Below, one piece after another: positions 10,567 through 17,508 of a stretch of DNA of 64,000 bases. The notes beneath the pieces were generated by a model. The model saw only the letters and a list, made by a program, of their open reading frames with translations. It did no database searches and was not told where the DNA came from. Position 1 is the first letter of the stretch, and each line of letters starts with the position of its first letter. The position numbers and the translations under genes are program-made. This stretch comes from Shewanella marisflavi (GTDB lineage Bacteria > Pseudomonadota > Gammaproteobacteria > Enterobacterales > Shewanellaceae), in contig NZ_JAKIKX010000001.1 in assembly GCF_023283925.1 (NCBI RefSeq), positions 62,001 through 126,000 of the forward strand, read 5' to 3'.

Positions 10567-11322
10567 TTAGAACTTATAACCCTTGTGCAGGGCGACGATA
10601 CCGTCTGTCATATTGGTGTATTCCACCTGCTCAAAACCGGCGTCGACCATCATACCTTTAAGGGTTTCCTGGTCCGGGTGCATACGGATAGATTCGGCCA
10701 GGTATTCATAGCTACCGGCGTCCTGGGTGATAATATCGCCCATCTTAGGCAGCACCTTGAAGCTGTAGATATCGTAAATTTTACGCATCAGATCATGCTG
10801 TGGCTTGGAAAACTCCAGGATCAGCAGTTTACCGCCCGGCTTAAGCACTCGCAGCATTGAGCGTATCGCCGAATCTTTATCTGTCACGTTACGCAGACCG
10901 AATGCGATGGTGATGATATCGAAATGGTTGTCTGGGAAGGGCAGTGCCTCGGCATTTGCCTGCACATAGTTAACATTGCCCACAACGCCACGGTTACGCA
11001 GCTTCTCGCGACCCACTTTCAGCATGGAATCATTGATGTCGGCAAGAGTCACCTGACCTGTGTTGCCCACAATATGGGAAAACTTAGCGGTCAGATCGCC
11101 TGTGCCACCGGCGAGATCCAGTACCTTCATGCCCGGGCGTGCACCGGCACTCTCAATGGTAAAACGTTTCCAAAGGCGATGAATACCAAAGGACATCACA
11201 TCGTTCATGATGTCGTACTTGGCGGCGACTGAGTGAAAGACGTCGGCAACGAGATCTGCCTTTTTCTCTGCATCGACCGTTTTATATCCAAAGTGGGTAC
11301 TGTTTGAGCTGCCCTCTGACAT
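10567..11322 (-). CDS. ubiE: Demethylmenaquinone/2-methoxy-6-polyprenyl-benzoquinol methyltransferase UbiE
   Basis: SAM-dependent C-methyltransferase acting in both ubiquinone and menaquinone synthesis. The 251 aa length is standard. Motifs: [25 protein letters not shown] at the N-terminus, motif [13 protein letters not shown], the UbiE signature FGLRNVTDK and LILEFSKP. It heads the conserved ubiE-ubiJ-ubiB order. Menaquinone synthesis is significant here because Shewanella uses menaquinone in anaerobic respiration. Confidence 0.97.
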   Translation of the reverse strand: MSEGSSNSTHFGYKTVDAEKKADLVADVFHSVAAKYDIMNDVMSFGIHRLWKRFTIESAGARPGMKVLDLAGGTGDLTAKFSHIVGNTGQVTLADINDSMLKVGREKLRNRGVVGNVNYVQANAEALPFPDNHFDIITIAFGLRNVTDKDSAIRSMLRVLKPGGKLLILEFSKPQHDLMRKIYDIYSFKVLPKMGDIITQDAGSYEYLAESIRMHPDQETLKGMMVDAGFEQVEYTNMTDGIVALHKGYKF

Positions 11323-11522
11323 TACTGTTTCCTGTTTATTGCTGCGATTAACCGCGAGTGTATGTGATTGACTCGAATTGCTGAATCATTGGTCTATCAC
11401 TCTGTGATCGATGTAAATAAACCGTGCACAATTTATCAAAAAATGCGTGATAGCGCAGAGTTTCAAAATTGAGGAGCGCATTACAGCATAATATTAGCAA
11501 TATGCCAAATGCGCTGAGCGGC

Positions 11523-12566
11523 TTATCCCAAGGGGTGTTGCATCATACGACCCTGAATATAGGCGTAAATTAGCTCGCTGATGCTCTGGCCTGTTTCTCG
11601 GCGACCGGCTTCGACGCCAGCAACGTGACAGCTTGGCGCCGCCTCGGCGAGATGCAGGTAAGCGGTAGGGGTTTTACGCGCTATCTGATGCACATAGTAG
11701 AGGGCATCGAGCAGGGGAATCCCCGCCGCCGTCGAGGCGCTGCTGGGCATATTGATGATGGCATCGAGATCTAACTCCAGTGCTACCGGCAGATCGCTGG
11801 AGCTTAAATCATTCACTATCTCTTTGACTGCTTGTTCCAGGCTGATCTCACGTCTTACCCAGATAGACTGCAGCGTATGCCACTTGCCGCCGAAGGCACT
11901 TAGCTGCTCCAGCGTCTGCTGACTGTTTTTCAGCTCGTGCAGCCCGAGCACATGGTAGTGGCCTAAGGCGCCGCTGGCGGCAGCATAGCTAAAACCATTG
12001 CCGCTGTGGCGGCCTTCTCGCGGGCGAAAGTCTGAGTGAGGATCTAAGTTAACGGCAGCAACCGGGCGGCCGGTTATCTTCTTAGTGGCCATCAAGAGGC
12101 CGTAGGCATTGTTGTGACCGCCACCTATTACAATGGGTTCTAACCCTGCTTCCATCACCTGACTGACGACATCTATCACCCGCTCATCGAGCTTGTCGAC
12201 ATGCTCTCTCAGGGTCTGAGCGCTGCTACCCTCGGGCAATTGAAGATCGTCAGTGGCAATCTGCCCCAGCACCAGGCAGTGGCTGCCATCGAGAAACTGG
12301 TTCGATTGAAAATTGCAGAACTGGGCCATGGCAGCCTCGAAACCATCGATGGCGCCGCCGCGGCCCAAATTGGCGCGAGGGCCGAGATCTTCGCCAATGC
12401 CTAGGATGGCAAAACGAGCGCCATTGGCCTTTGCCTGTTCTAAGTGTTCGCTCAGGGAGCTCTTGCCCTCGAAGCAGTGTAGGGTCTGGCCTATCTTGGT
12501 TTCGCCGTCGCGCTGGGCGACAAAGCCCTGGCAACGCTCGGCAGTAAATGGAATTAGGGTTTGCAT
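11523..12566 (-). CDS. hutG: Formimidoylglutamase (arginase/ureohydrolase family)
   Basis: Cleaves N-formimidoyl-L-glutamate to glutamate and formamide, the last step of the HutG branch of histidine degradation. It is a dinuclear Mn enzyme of ~347 aa. Metal-site segments are PIVIGGGHNNAYG, NLDPHSDFRPREGRHSG and ALELDLDAI. The ATG at 12566 (MQTLIPF) is chosen; the longer frame to 12596 begins with TTG and has no ribosome site. hutHUI are not in the window, so this copy is detached from the rest of the pathway. Another ureohydrolase specificity cannot be excluded, but the PREGRHSGNGFSYA segment fits HutG. Confidence 0.85.
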   Translation of the reverse strand: MQTLIPFTAERCQGFVAQRDGETKIGQTLHCFEGKSSLSEHLEQAKANGARFAILGIGEDLGPRANLGRGGAIDGFEAAMAQFCNFQSNQFLDGSHCLVLGQIATDDLQLPEGSSAQTLREHVDKLDERVIDVVSQVMEAGLEPIVIGGGHNNAYGLLMATKKITGRPVAAVNLDPHSDFRPREGRHSGNGFSYAAASGALGHYHVLGLHELKNSQQTLEQLSAFGGKWHTLQSIWVRREISLEQAVKEIVNDLSSSDLPVALELDLDAIINMPSSASTAAGIPLLDALYYVHQIARKTPTAYLHLAEAAPSCHVAGVEAGRRETGQSISELIYAYIQGRMMQHPLG

Positions 12567-12736
12567 TATGGGTTCTGTTTTTAGTTGTTGATGCAAAGGT
12601 GGGGTAATTTTAATGGATAAAATTCAGGAAAGTTTGATTTTTTTGTGGGCTGCACAAATTTCAGTTTTTTGGATTAGATTTTGGGTGGGTAAGTTTTGAT
12701 TATAGTTGTAAAGTTTGGGTGATAGCCCCAGGCAGT
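12567..12736. other. Intergenic, AT-rich leader before repeat island
   Basis: AT-rich DNA between hutG and the first repeat copy. It probably carries the hutG promoter on the minus strand. No gene or clear terminator is seen. Confidence 0.35.
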
Positions 12737-12979
12737 ATGCTTGTTGGGTGTATGTTTGAAGGTCGTACCTTCACCGTTACTTATCGCCTGCCCGGCGAGG
12801 GATGTGCAGATACCCTTGTGAGACGCCGCAAGTACGCTCCCTGTAGGCTCGACGATGGCATCTGACCTACACGGATGTAGGGAATGCCAAAAAATGTAGG
12901 GAACATTTTTGGCCCGGACGACGAAGGTCACAGCCGTATCTACACTGGGTATCTAACGCCTCTTCGATTTAGCTTTAAT
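12737..12979 (+). repeat. Shewanella-type non-coding repeat, copy A
   Basis: About 243 bp, beginning ATGCTTGTTGGG and ending near TCTTCGATTTAGCTT. The central ~150 bp are almost identical to copy B, with three substitutions noted by eye (GTACC/GCACC, ACGCTCC/ACGTTCC, TACACGG/TACATGG). It contains short self-complementary segments such as GGTCGTACCTTC and a twice-occurring AATGTAGGGAA-type string. Open frames through it on the minus strand are by-products of the repeat: the frames of copies A and B share their first ~60 residues. Confidence 0.85.
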
Positions 12980-13027
12980 GAACGCGAGAGGAAACCTGGT
13001 TTGTTTTTCGTTGTAGCGTTTAGCTGA

Positions 13028-13269
13028 ATGCTTGTTGGGAGGTGTTTGAAGGTCGCACCTTCACCGTTACTTATCGCCTGCCCGGCGAGGGATGTGCAGA
13101 TACCCTTGTGAGACGCCGCAAGTACGTTCCCTGTAGGCTCGACGATGGCATCTGACCTACATGGATGTAGGGAATGCCAAAAAATGTAGGGAACATTTTT
13201 GGCCCTGTCACGGAAGCTCACCAGTGTATCTACACTTGGTATTTAACGTCTGACTTCATCTGGTGTTCG
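13028..13269 (+). repeat. Shewanella-type non-coding repeat, copy B
   Basis: Direct copy of the unit at 12737. It shares ATGCTTGTTGGG at the left end, the central segment from the GAAGGTCG string through AACATTTTTGGCCC almost unchanged, and a diverged right end. About 50 bp separate it from copy A, and the separating DNA (the AAACCTGG/TTTGTTTTT region) is not part of the unit. Confidence 0.85.
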
Positions 13270-13307
13270 AGGGTTCTAGGTTTATTCAAGTTGCAGTGTT
13301 TGGCTGA

Positions 13308-13503
13308 ATGCTTGTTGGAAGGGAGTTCGAAGGTCGCACCTTCATGGCAACCTATCACCTGCGGTGAGCTTATGTGTAGATACATCTGCTACACGCCGTG
13401 AATCCATCCGTGGAGGCTCGACGATGGCATCCATGCCATCGACGTCCGCAGATGCATCTACACCGGTGTATTTCATCTCTTCGATTTAGCTTCATTTGGT
13501 GTG
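13308..13503 (+). repeat. Shewanella-type non-coding repeat, diverged copy C
   Basis: Shorter copy with the same left end (ATGCTTGTTGG, then TCGAAGGTCGCACCTTCA), the shared GGCTCGACGATGGCATC and the same right end as copy A (TCTTCGATTTAGCTT). The middle is rearranged and lacks the AATGTAGGGAA block. The inverted copy at 15222-15425 resembles this version most closely. Confidence 0.8.
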
Positions 13504-13600
13504 ACTAGGTTAATCGAAGCAAAATTATTTTTGTCCCATTGCGCGTTTTTCCAGATGGTGTATTTAGCAAAATGTTGATAAGTTCGTTACATACAAATAG

Positions 13601-13663
13601 TTAACTGTGCGCGTTTTCTCTGGTCCAACGAGGTAAACGCGCATGCGCACTAATAAAATGTTA
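13601..13663 (+). other. Possible left cassette boundary (weak attC/attI-like)
   Basis: TTAAC at 13601 and GTTA at 13660 bracket a stem GCGCGTTT (13609-13616) / AAACGCGC (13635-13642). The HEPN gene starts just after it, as expected for a cassette. Spacing of the arms is uneven, so this is much weaker than the site at 14154. It may be an unrelated hairpin. Confidence 0.3.
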
Positions 13664-13680
13664 TGTTTTCTGGAGAGATC

Positions 13681-14151
13681 GTGCGTAAAGAAGATATTAA
13701 AGACCCTTTAAAGGAGTGTGCGTTTGATTTCTTTTATTGGTTCTCACGATTTGAGTTTGCACTTAAAGAAAATCGTTTCTTAAAACGCAATGGCATTGGA
13801 GAAAATGCAGAGCCGGGGTGGGATGCGTTCGTAGAAAAGTACGCAGAGACGTTCGCACATACATCGGAAACCAATAAACTAATTGAACTTAACCCAAAAA
13901 GACAAAAGGTTGGGGAACATTCAGACCTTCAGTGGCGAGAAGTAGGTTTAGCCGATTGTAACTCTGAACTCGGTAGAGTTGTTCGCTTGCTTAAAACTAT
14001 CAGAAACAACCTCTTTCACGGAGGTAAACACGGTGCAGAGGGTTGGGATAATCCAGCACGAACACAAGACTTATTGGTTACAGGTAAATCAATCTTAGAT
14101 CAATTGGCAAAGCTGGCTGACATAGAAGCAGACTATACCCAATACTATTAA
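13681..14151 (+). CDS. HEPN-like protein, putative cassette-borne RNase/defence gene
   Basis: Small cytosolic helical protein of ~156 aa. Near the C-terminus, LLKTIRNNLFHGGKHG contains R-N-x-x-x-H, the RX4-6H signature with a polar second residue that forms the catalytic site of HEPN ribonucleases. The start is uncertain: GTG 13681 has GGAG five bases upstream, whereas the in-frame ATG at 13663 has no ribosome site. The gene is AT-richer than its neighbours and is followed within a few bases by an attC-like inverted repeat. HEPN proteins act in toxin-antitoxin, abortive-infection and other nucleic-acid systems. No cognate MNT nucleotidyltransferase is seen, so the exact system is unknown. Family assignment rests on the motif and helical character only. 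Confidence 0.7.
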   Translation: MRKEDIKDPLKECAFDFFYWFSRFEFALKENRFLKRNGIGENAEPGWDAFVEKYAETFAHTSETNKLIELNPKRQKVGEHSDLQWREVGLADCNSELGRVVRLLKTIRNNLFHGGKHGAEGWDNPARTQDLLVTGKSILDQLAKLADIEADYTQYY

Positions 14152-14153
14152 AA

Positions 14154-14226
14154 ACATAACAAGCAAAGGCAGCATCGCCCTGCGGGCTGGACGCGCTAAC
14201 GCGCGCCGCTGCTTTGGGCGTTAAAT
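14154..14226 (+). repeat. attC-like recombination site downstream of HEPN gene
   Basis: About 73 bp from ACATAAC to GTTAAAT, close to the attC outer consensus RYYYAAC...GTTRRRY. Outer TAAC/GTTA pair, then equal 3-nt spacers (AAG and GGC), then inner arms CAAAGGCAGC and GCTGCTTTG. The inner arms are complementary except for one unpaired G, the extrahelical base expected in the L'' arm of attC. The central part holds GCCC-TGC-GGGC and CGCG-CTAA-CGCG mini-hairpins. It begins 3 nt after the HEPN stop and ends ~22 nt before the next start, the standard position at a cassette junction. Confidence 0.65.
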
Positions 14227-14248
14227 TTCTTCATGAAAAAGGACTACT

Positions 14249-15085
14249 GTGAGTAAAGACCCTATAGACAAAGCAATAGACAAATCATTGGATACCACAA
14301 TTAATGGTGTAGCCAATTTTTTTGGCGCTATCTGCATGCCTGCAGCAGAAGAATTAGGCGAGCTCGTCAGGGATCAAGTTAAATACTATAGATCCAAGAA
14401 CCTTATATCTATTCAGGAAAAAATCCAAAAGCGACTAGGCCAGTTGCCTGAAAGCGCTGGCAATACATCACCCAAATTACTAAAAGTGCTCATCGAAGAT
14501 GCTTCATGGGAAGAGGATGATACAGTCCAAAATCTATGGGCGGGTCTAGTATCAGGTGAAATCGCATCTGGAAGCAGCAGTGATGATTCAGTGATTTATA
14601 CTGAGCACCTAAAAGGGATGTCGTCATATGAAGCTAGGTTACTAGAAATAATATATAGCGATGATCGAATAGCTGACTTGATTTTTAATCGTGAAAACAG
14701 TGTAACTGAATTTGTCTCTATAAATCATATAGATATATCAGTTATTGATATCCTAAACTCATCTCCAAAACCTCTCGACTACATTGTGCAAAATCACTCT
14801 CATGAAATGATTATAAGTGATGTAAAACATCACATGTTAGCATTTGGCTTTGTTAAACCTCAGTTACATTCTTTAGTAAAAAGAGGCCTAATTAATAGCT
14901 GGGAAGTAACAACTTACTTAAACGATGAAAAATATATCCGATTTGAGCCTTCATCATTAGGCTTAGACCTTTATATGCGATGTACGGGCTATAAGTTATA
15001 TCCATTAGAGGCATATGTTGTCACAAGGAAACATTGGCGCGATGAACTTGGCTATAAATCTAACAAGCACAAGAAACAGGACTAA
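14249..15085 (+). CDS. Abi-alpha (DUF4393) family protein
   Basis: 278-residue protein resembling the abortive-infection alpha family. The recognisable core is KLLKVLIEDASWEEDDTVQN followed by LWAGLVSGE; C-terminal segments include LVKRGLI, as in winged-helix-like ends. The N-terminus has a weakly hydrophobic patch (TTINGVANFFGAICMPAAEE) typical of the family. It starts with GTG at 14249 after AAAGGA. The family takes its name from phage-exclusion genes, but its mechanism is not established. Base composition is clearly AT-richer than flanking housekeeping genes. It lies between two attC-like sites, in the same orientation as the HEPN gene. Confidence 0.8.
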   Translation: MSKDPIDKAIDKSLDTTINGVANFFGAICMPAAEELGELVRDQVKYYRSKNLISIQEKIQKRLGQLPESAGNTSPKLLKVLIEDASWEEDDTVQNLWAGLVSGEIASGSSSDDSVIYTEHLKGMSSYEARLLEIIYSDDRIADLIFNRENSVTEFVSINHIDISVIDILNSSPKPLDYIVQNHSHEMIISDVKHHMLAFGFVKPQLHSLVKRGLINSWEVTTYLNDEKYIRFEPSSLGLDLYMRCTGYKLYPLEAYVVTRKHWRDELGYKSNKHKKQD

Positions 15086-15128
15086 TAAAAGCCTATCGGC
15101 TTTAATTAGCCGCTGTTGGCGGGCGTTA
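15058..15128 (+). repeat. attC-like recombination site at the end of the Abi-alpha gene
   Basis: Begins ATCTAACAAGC (an exact RYYYAAC match) and ends GGGCGTTA, the same outer strings as the site at 14154. Inner arms AACAG (15075-15079) and CTGTT (15113-15117) pair, and a long central hairpin CTAATAAAAGCC-TATC-GGCTTTAATTAG carries one mismatch. The left edge overlaps the last codons of the Abi-alpha gene. The right core GTTATCC departs from GTTRRRY, so this site is less perfect than the first. Confidence 0.55.
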
Positions 15129-15221
15129 TCCCATAGAAATTTTTATCCGAAACTGACAAGTTAGCGTTAAGGCCTTAACTCGAAAATGTCCATAAACAAC
15201 TTAGCTTTGACAGGATGATGG
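15129..15221. other. Intergenic with a 14-bp perfect palindrome
   Basis: Contains GTTAAGGCCTTAAC at 15166-15179, a perfect palindrome, between the last attC-like site and the inverted repeat copy. No gene is seen. Confidence 0.5.
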
Positions 15222-15425
15222 GGACCAAATGCGGCTCAATCGAAGAGATAGATAACCCAGTGTAGATGCTGCTGAGGGTATCGAAAACAGGGATGTTTTC
15301 GTTAAGCGGTCAGGGATGACGTATAGCGTCCCGAGGCAGTATCTGCACATAAGCGAGCCGCAGGCTATTAATTGCAATGAAGGTTCGACTTCATACACTC
15401 TGACCGGCATCCACCAAGCCAAAGG
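15222..15425 (-). repeat. Shewanella-type non-coding repeat, inverted copy D
   Basis: Reverse complement matches the unit seen at 12737-13503. It reads GCATCTACACTGGGT near one end and GCCTGCGGCTCGCTTATGTG, which pairs with CACCTGCGGTGAGCTTATGTG of copy C, plus a variant of the GTCG(A/C)ACCTTCA segment. With copies A-C on the other side it encloses the two cassette genes in inverted orientation. A further diverged relative may continue to ~15,560. Confidence 0.65.
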
Positions 15426-15694
15426 CAAAATGTTTAAAAAGAGCCAGCATGCCTCGGCAGTACATGCACATAAGGTCGTTCCTTCACATCCGTGTGATCA
15501 CGACATTGGTACGTCCTTGCACTGCACCTGCCGCAGGCAATTGGTACACCATGTGGTAAGGTTTCAAAATGCCACTTCAAAGTTCAAAGTTCAAAGTTCA
15601 AAGTCGCTTGAAGCTCAACATAGATAACGCAGTGCCTTCGCGATTGCGGGTAATACTGGTTGCTGTGAGAGAAGCGGGGCTATCGATAGGCCAC
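15426..15694. other. Intergenic with 4x TTCAAAG tandem repeat
   Basis: Four perfect tandem copies of the 7-mer TTCAAAG lie at 15576-15603. The rest shows scraps related to the flanking repeat family (CTGCCGCAGGCAATTGGTAC) but no credible gene. The tandem array could vary in number by slippage. Confidence 0.6.
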
Positions 15695-15719
15695 AAAAAA
15701 GGACGACCTGTGGTCGTCC
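15695..15719 (-). terminator. Rho-independent terminator of rraA
   Basis: On the minus strand a perfect stem GGACGACC-ACA-GGTCGTCC is followed by six T. It lies ~50 nt downstream of the rraA stop. Confidence 0.92.
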
Positions 15720-15771
15720 CTTTACGATTAAATGGCTAAGCCAAAATCATCATGCCATTTCGGGCTTTAGC

Positions 15772-16257
15772 TTAATCGATATCTAGAGGCTCGGGTGACA
15801 GGATGATGCCTGTGTTGTCGGCGTAGATATGGTCGGCTGGCAGGAAGGTGACGCCGCCGAAGTTAACCGGGATCTCCAGTTCGCCAACGCCATGACCATC
15901 GGCGCCGACAGGGATAGAGGCTAACGCCTGAATTCCGATGTCGAGATCTTCCAGTGCGTCTACGTCACGCACCGAACCGTATACGATAATGCCTTCCCAG
16001 TTATTTGCCACGGCGATCTCGGCGATGCTCGCGTCGATCAATGCACGACGTAGTGATCCACCACCGTCGACCAGCAGTACTTTGCCTTCGCCATCTTGTT
16101 GCAGAACTTCAGCGATTAATCCATTGTCTTCGAAGCATTTAATGGTGCTAATTGAACCGCCGAAAGAGCTACAACCACCATAATTACTGAACATGGGCTC
16201 AACAACATCGACCACATCAATGTAAGTGTCACAAAGTTCTGAGGTGTTGTATTCCAT
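15772..16257 (-). CDS. rraA: Ribonuclease E activity regulator RraA
   Basis: Trimeric cytosolic protein that binds RNase E and inhibits RNA decay. The 161 aa length is exactly typical. Conserved segments are [33 protein letters not shown] and the N-terminal [14 protein letters not shown]. Related aldolase-type RraA-like proteins exist, but this sequence matches the true regulator form. It is a single-gene unit with its own terminator. Confidence 0.95.
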   Translation of the reverse strand: MEYNTSELCDTYIDVVDVVEPMFSNYGGCSSFGGSISTIKCFEDNGLIAEVLQQDGEGKVLLVDGGGSLRRALIDASIAEIAVANNWEGIIVYGSVRDVDALEDLDIGIQALASIPVGADGHGVGELEIPVNFGGVTFLPADHIYADNTGIILSPEPLDID

Positions 16258-16593
16258 AAGTCATACTCCTGTAGAGAGGCATTTTACTGGGATAAATCAG
16301 CAATATATTGTTACCAGCCAGTATATAAGGGATTCTTAAAAAGAAAAGCGTTATCAATCACGCTATTGGTGATAATAGCGGCGTTTGGCCAACTTGTTGT
16401 AATCTTTCTTTTATTGCTTTCTAATTGTGCAAAAAATATGACAAAGGTCATTAAATAACGTATTTAAATTACAAGTCTGGGCTAAATTTGTTAGCATATG
16501 GTCAGTCAACGATTAACTTAACTTTAACTTGCTTTAGGGGCACGGATCCCCCAGTTAGCTTATGGACGGCAGAGGGCCTCAAGAAGGTGCCTT
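16258..16593. other. Divergent intergenic region
   Basis: Holds the promoters of rraA (minus) and of the YgjV-like gene (plus). ATGACAAAGGTCAT at 16438-16451 is a short inverted repeat of unknown meaning. No gene or RNA is recognised. Confidence 0.4.
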
Positions 16594-16848
16594 ATGGAAG
16601 CTTCAAACACAATTGAACTTATTGGTTATTCCGCCTCAGTGATGGTCGCTATCTCTCTGATGATGAAAGATATAGTCTGGCTAAGATGTCTTAACTTTAC
16701 CGGTTGTACATTGTTTGTGATCTACGGGATCTATATCTCAGCCTGGCCAGTTGCTGGCATGAACGCCTTTGTCGCTTGTATCAATATCTATCATTTAGTG
16801 AAGCTGTTTCGTGCTAAATCCCAAGTGGGTAATACCGCCGAAGCTTAA
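16594..16848 (+). CDS. Small YgjV-like inner membrane protein
   Basis: 84-residue membrane protein with about three TM helices (ELIGYSASVMVAISLMM, CLNFTGCTLFVIYGIYI, AGMNAFVACINIYHLVKLF). The spacing and the GYxA...N..G......YG....(P/A)V...N pattern match the YgjV-type family, which resembles half of a PQ-loop/SWEET fold. Substrate and role are unknown. A hairpin that could end its transcript lies at 16915-16951, directly before the next gene. Confidence 0.8.
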   Translation: MEASNTIELIGYSASVMVAISLMMKDIVWLRCLNFTGCTLFVIYGIYISAWPVAGMNAFVACINIYHLVKLFRAKSQVGNTAEA

Positions 16849-16914
16849 GTTAGTCAGCCTTAGCTGTCACAAATATTTAGGCTAGATGTCACCTAGGCGT
16901 CATCGCAATTTTTT

Positions 16915-16951
16915 AGGCTCCTGATCATATCAAAGTGATCCGGAGCCTTTT
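16915..16951 (+). promoter_or_regulatory. Hairpin combining terminator shape and PAP2 ribosome-binding site
   Basis: AGGCTCC, then GATCA/TGATC, then GGAGCC and four T. The right arm contains GGAG, which sits six bases before the ATG at 16952 and is the only Shine-Dalgarno for the PAP2 gene. Folding would hide the ribosome site and could also stop read-through from the upstream gene. Confidence 0.6.
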
Positions 16952-17482
16952 ATGTTTCAGACCCTCGCTAAGCTAGATCGTCAGGCCTTTGCCGTGATCA
17001 ACGCCTATGGCGCAGCTCATGGGCTAAACCCTAAGGCCAGGTTAGTTTCGGCCACGGGCGACGGGCCTTTTTATCTCTATCTGTGTGTCGGCCTGCTTTT
17101 GCTGGACGAACGAGGGGAAACCCTATTCAACACGGCGCTTGCCGCCTTTATCTTAGAACTGCCTCTTTATCTCGCGCTTAAAAATAGCATTCGCCGTACC
17201 CGTCCCTGTTATCAGTCTCTGCGGGGCGGTAGTAGCCTGACACTGGCCTTTGAGCCATCAGATAAGTTCAGTCTGCCATCGGGCCATACGGCGGCGGCCT
17301 TTGTGATGGCCAGCGCCATCGCCAGCTGTTATCCCTCATTTGCCTGGCCCGCCTTTGGTTGGGCTACGGCTATCGGTGTCTCGCGTATCATCTTGGGCGT
17401 GCATTACCCGCTGGATATTCTGGCGGGTGCCCTTTTGGGCGTGACGAGTTGCTACCTGGCATTACCTCTCATCGGTCAATAA
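16952..17482 (+). CDS. PAP2-family phosphatase
   Basis: Inner-membrane lipid phosphatase of 176 aa. All three acid-phosphatase motifs are visible: KNSIRRTRP (KX6RP), PSGHTAAAF (PSGH) and SRIILGVHYPLDILAG (SRX5HX3D). Likely substrates are phosphatidic acid, phosphatidylglycerol phosphate or undecaprenyl diphosphate; the sequence does not decide. It lies 26 nt before a glycosyltransferase-like gene, so the pair may act on an envelope lipid or glycan. Confidence 0.9.
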   Translation: MFQTLAKLDRQAFAVINAYGAAHGLNPKARLVSATGDGPFYLYLCVGLLLLDERGETLFNTALAAFILELPLYLALKNSIRRTRPCYQSLRGGSSLTLAFEPSDKFSLPSGHTAAAFVMASAIASCYPSFAWPAFGWATAIGVSRIILGVHYPLDILAGALLGVTSCYLALPLIGQ

Positions 17483-17508
17483 ATCACTAGCAGGAGTCAG
17501 CACAAAAA

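Noticed and set aside
12674..13221. Two minus-strand ORFs of 85 and 93 codons in the repeat zone
   Set aside because: Both run through repeat copies A and B and share almost the same first ~60 residues only because the DNA is repeated. No ribosome site and no recognisable family.
13174..13401. Plus-strand ORF of 75 codons
   Set aside because: Lies across repeat copies B and C and has no start signal or family.
12737..13503. Possible CRISPR array
   Set aside because: Units are ~200-240 bp and differ from one another, with no short regular repeats and spacers and no cas genes.
15201..15627. Overlapping ORFs of 75 and 103 codons in and after copy D
   Set aside because: They lie in the inverted repeat and the TTCAAAG tract, with low-complexity residues.
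16438..16451. ATGACAAAGGTCAT as a regulator site
   Set aside because: Five-base arms are too short, and no regulator family fits with confidence.
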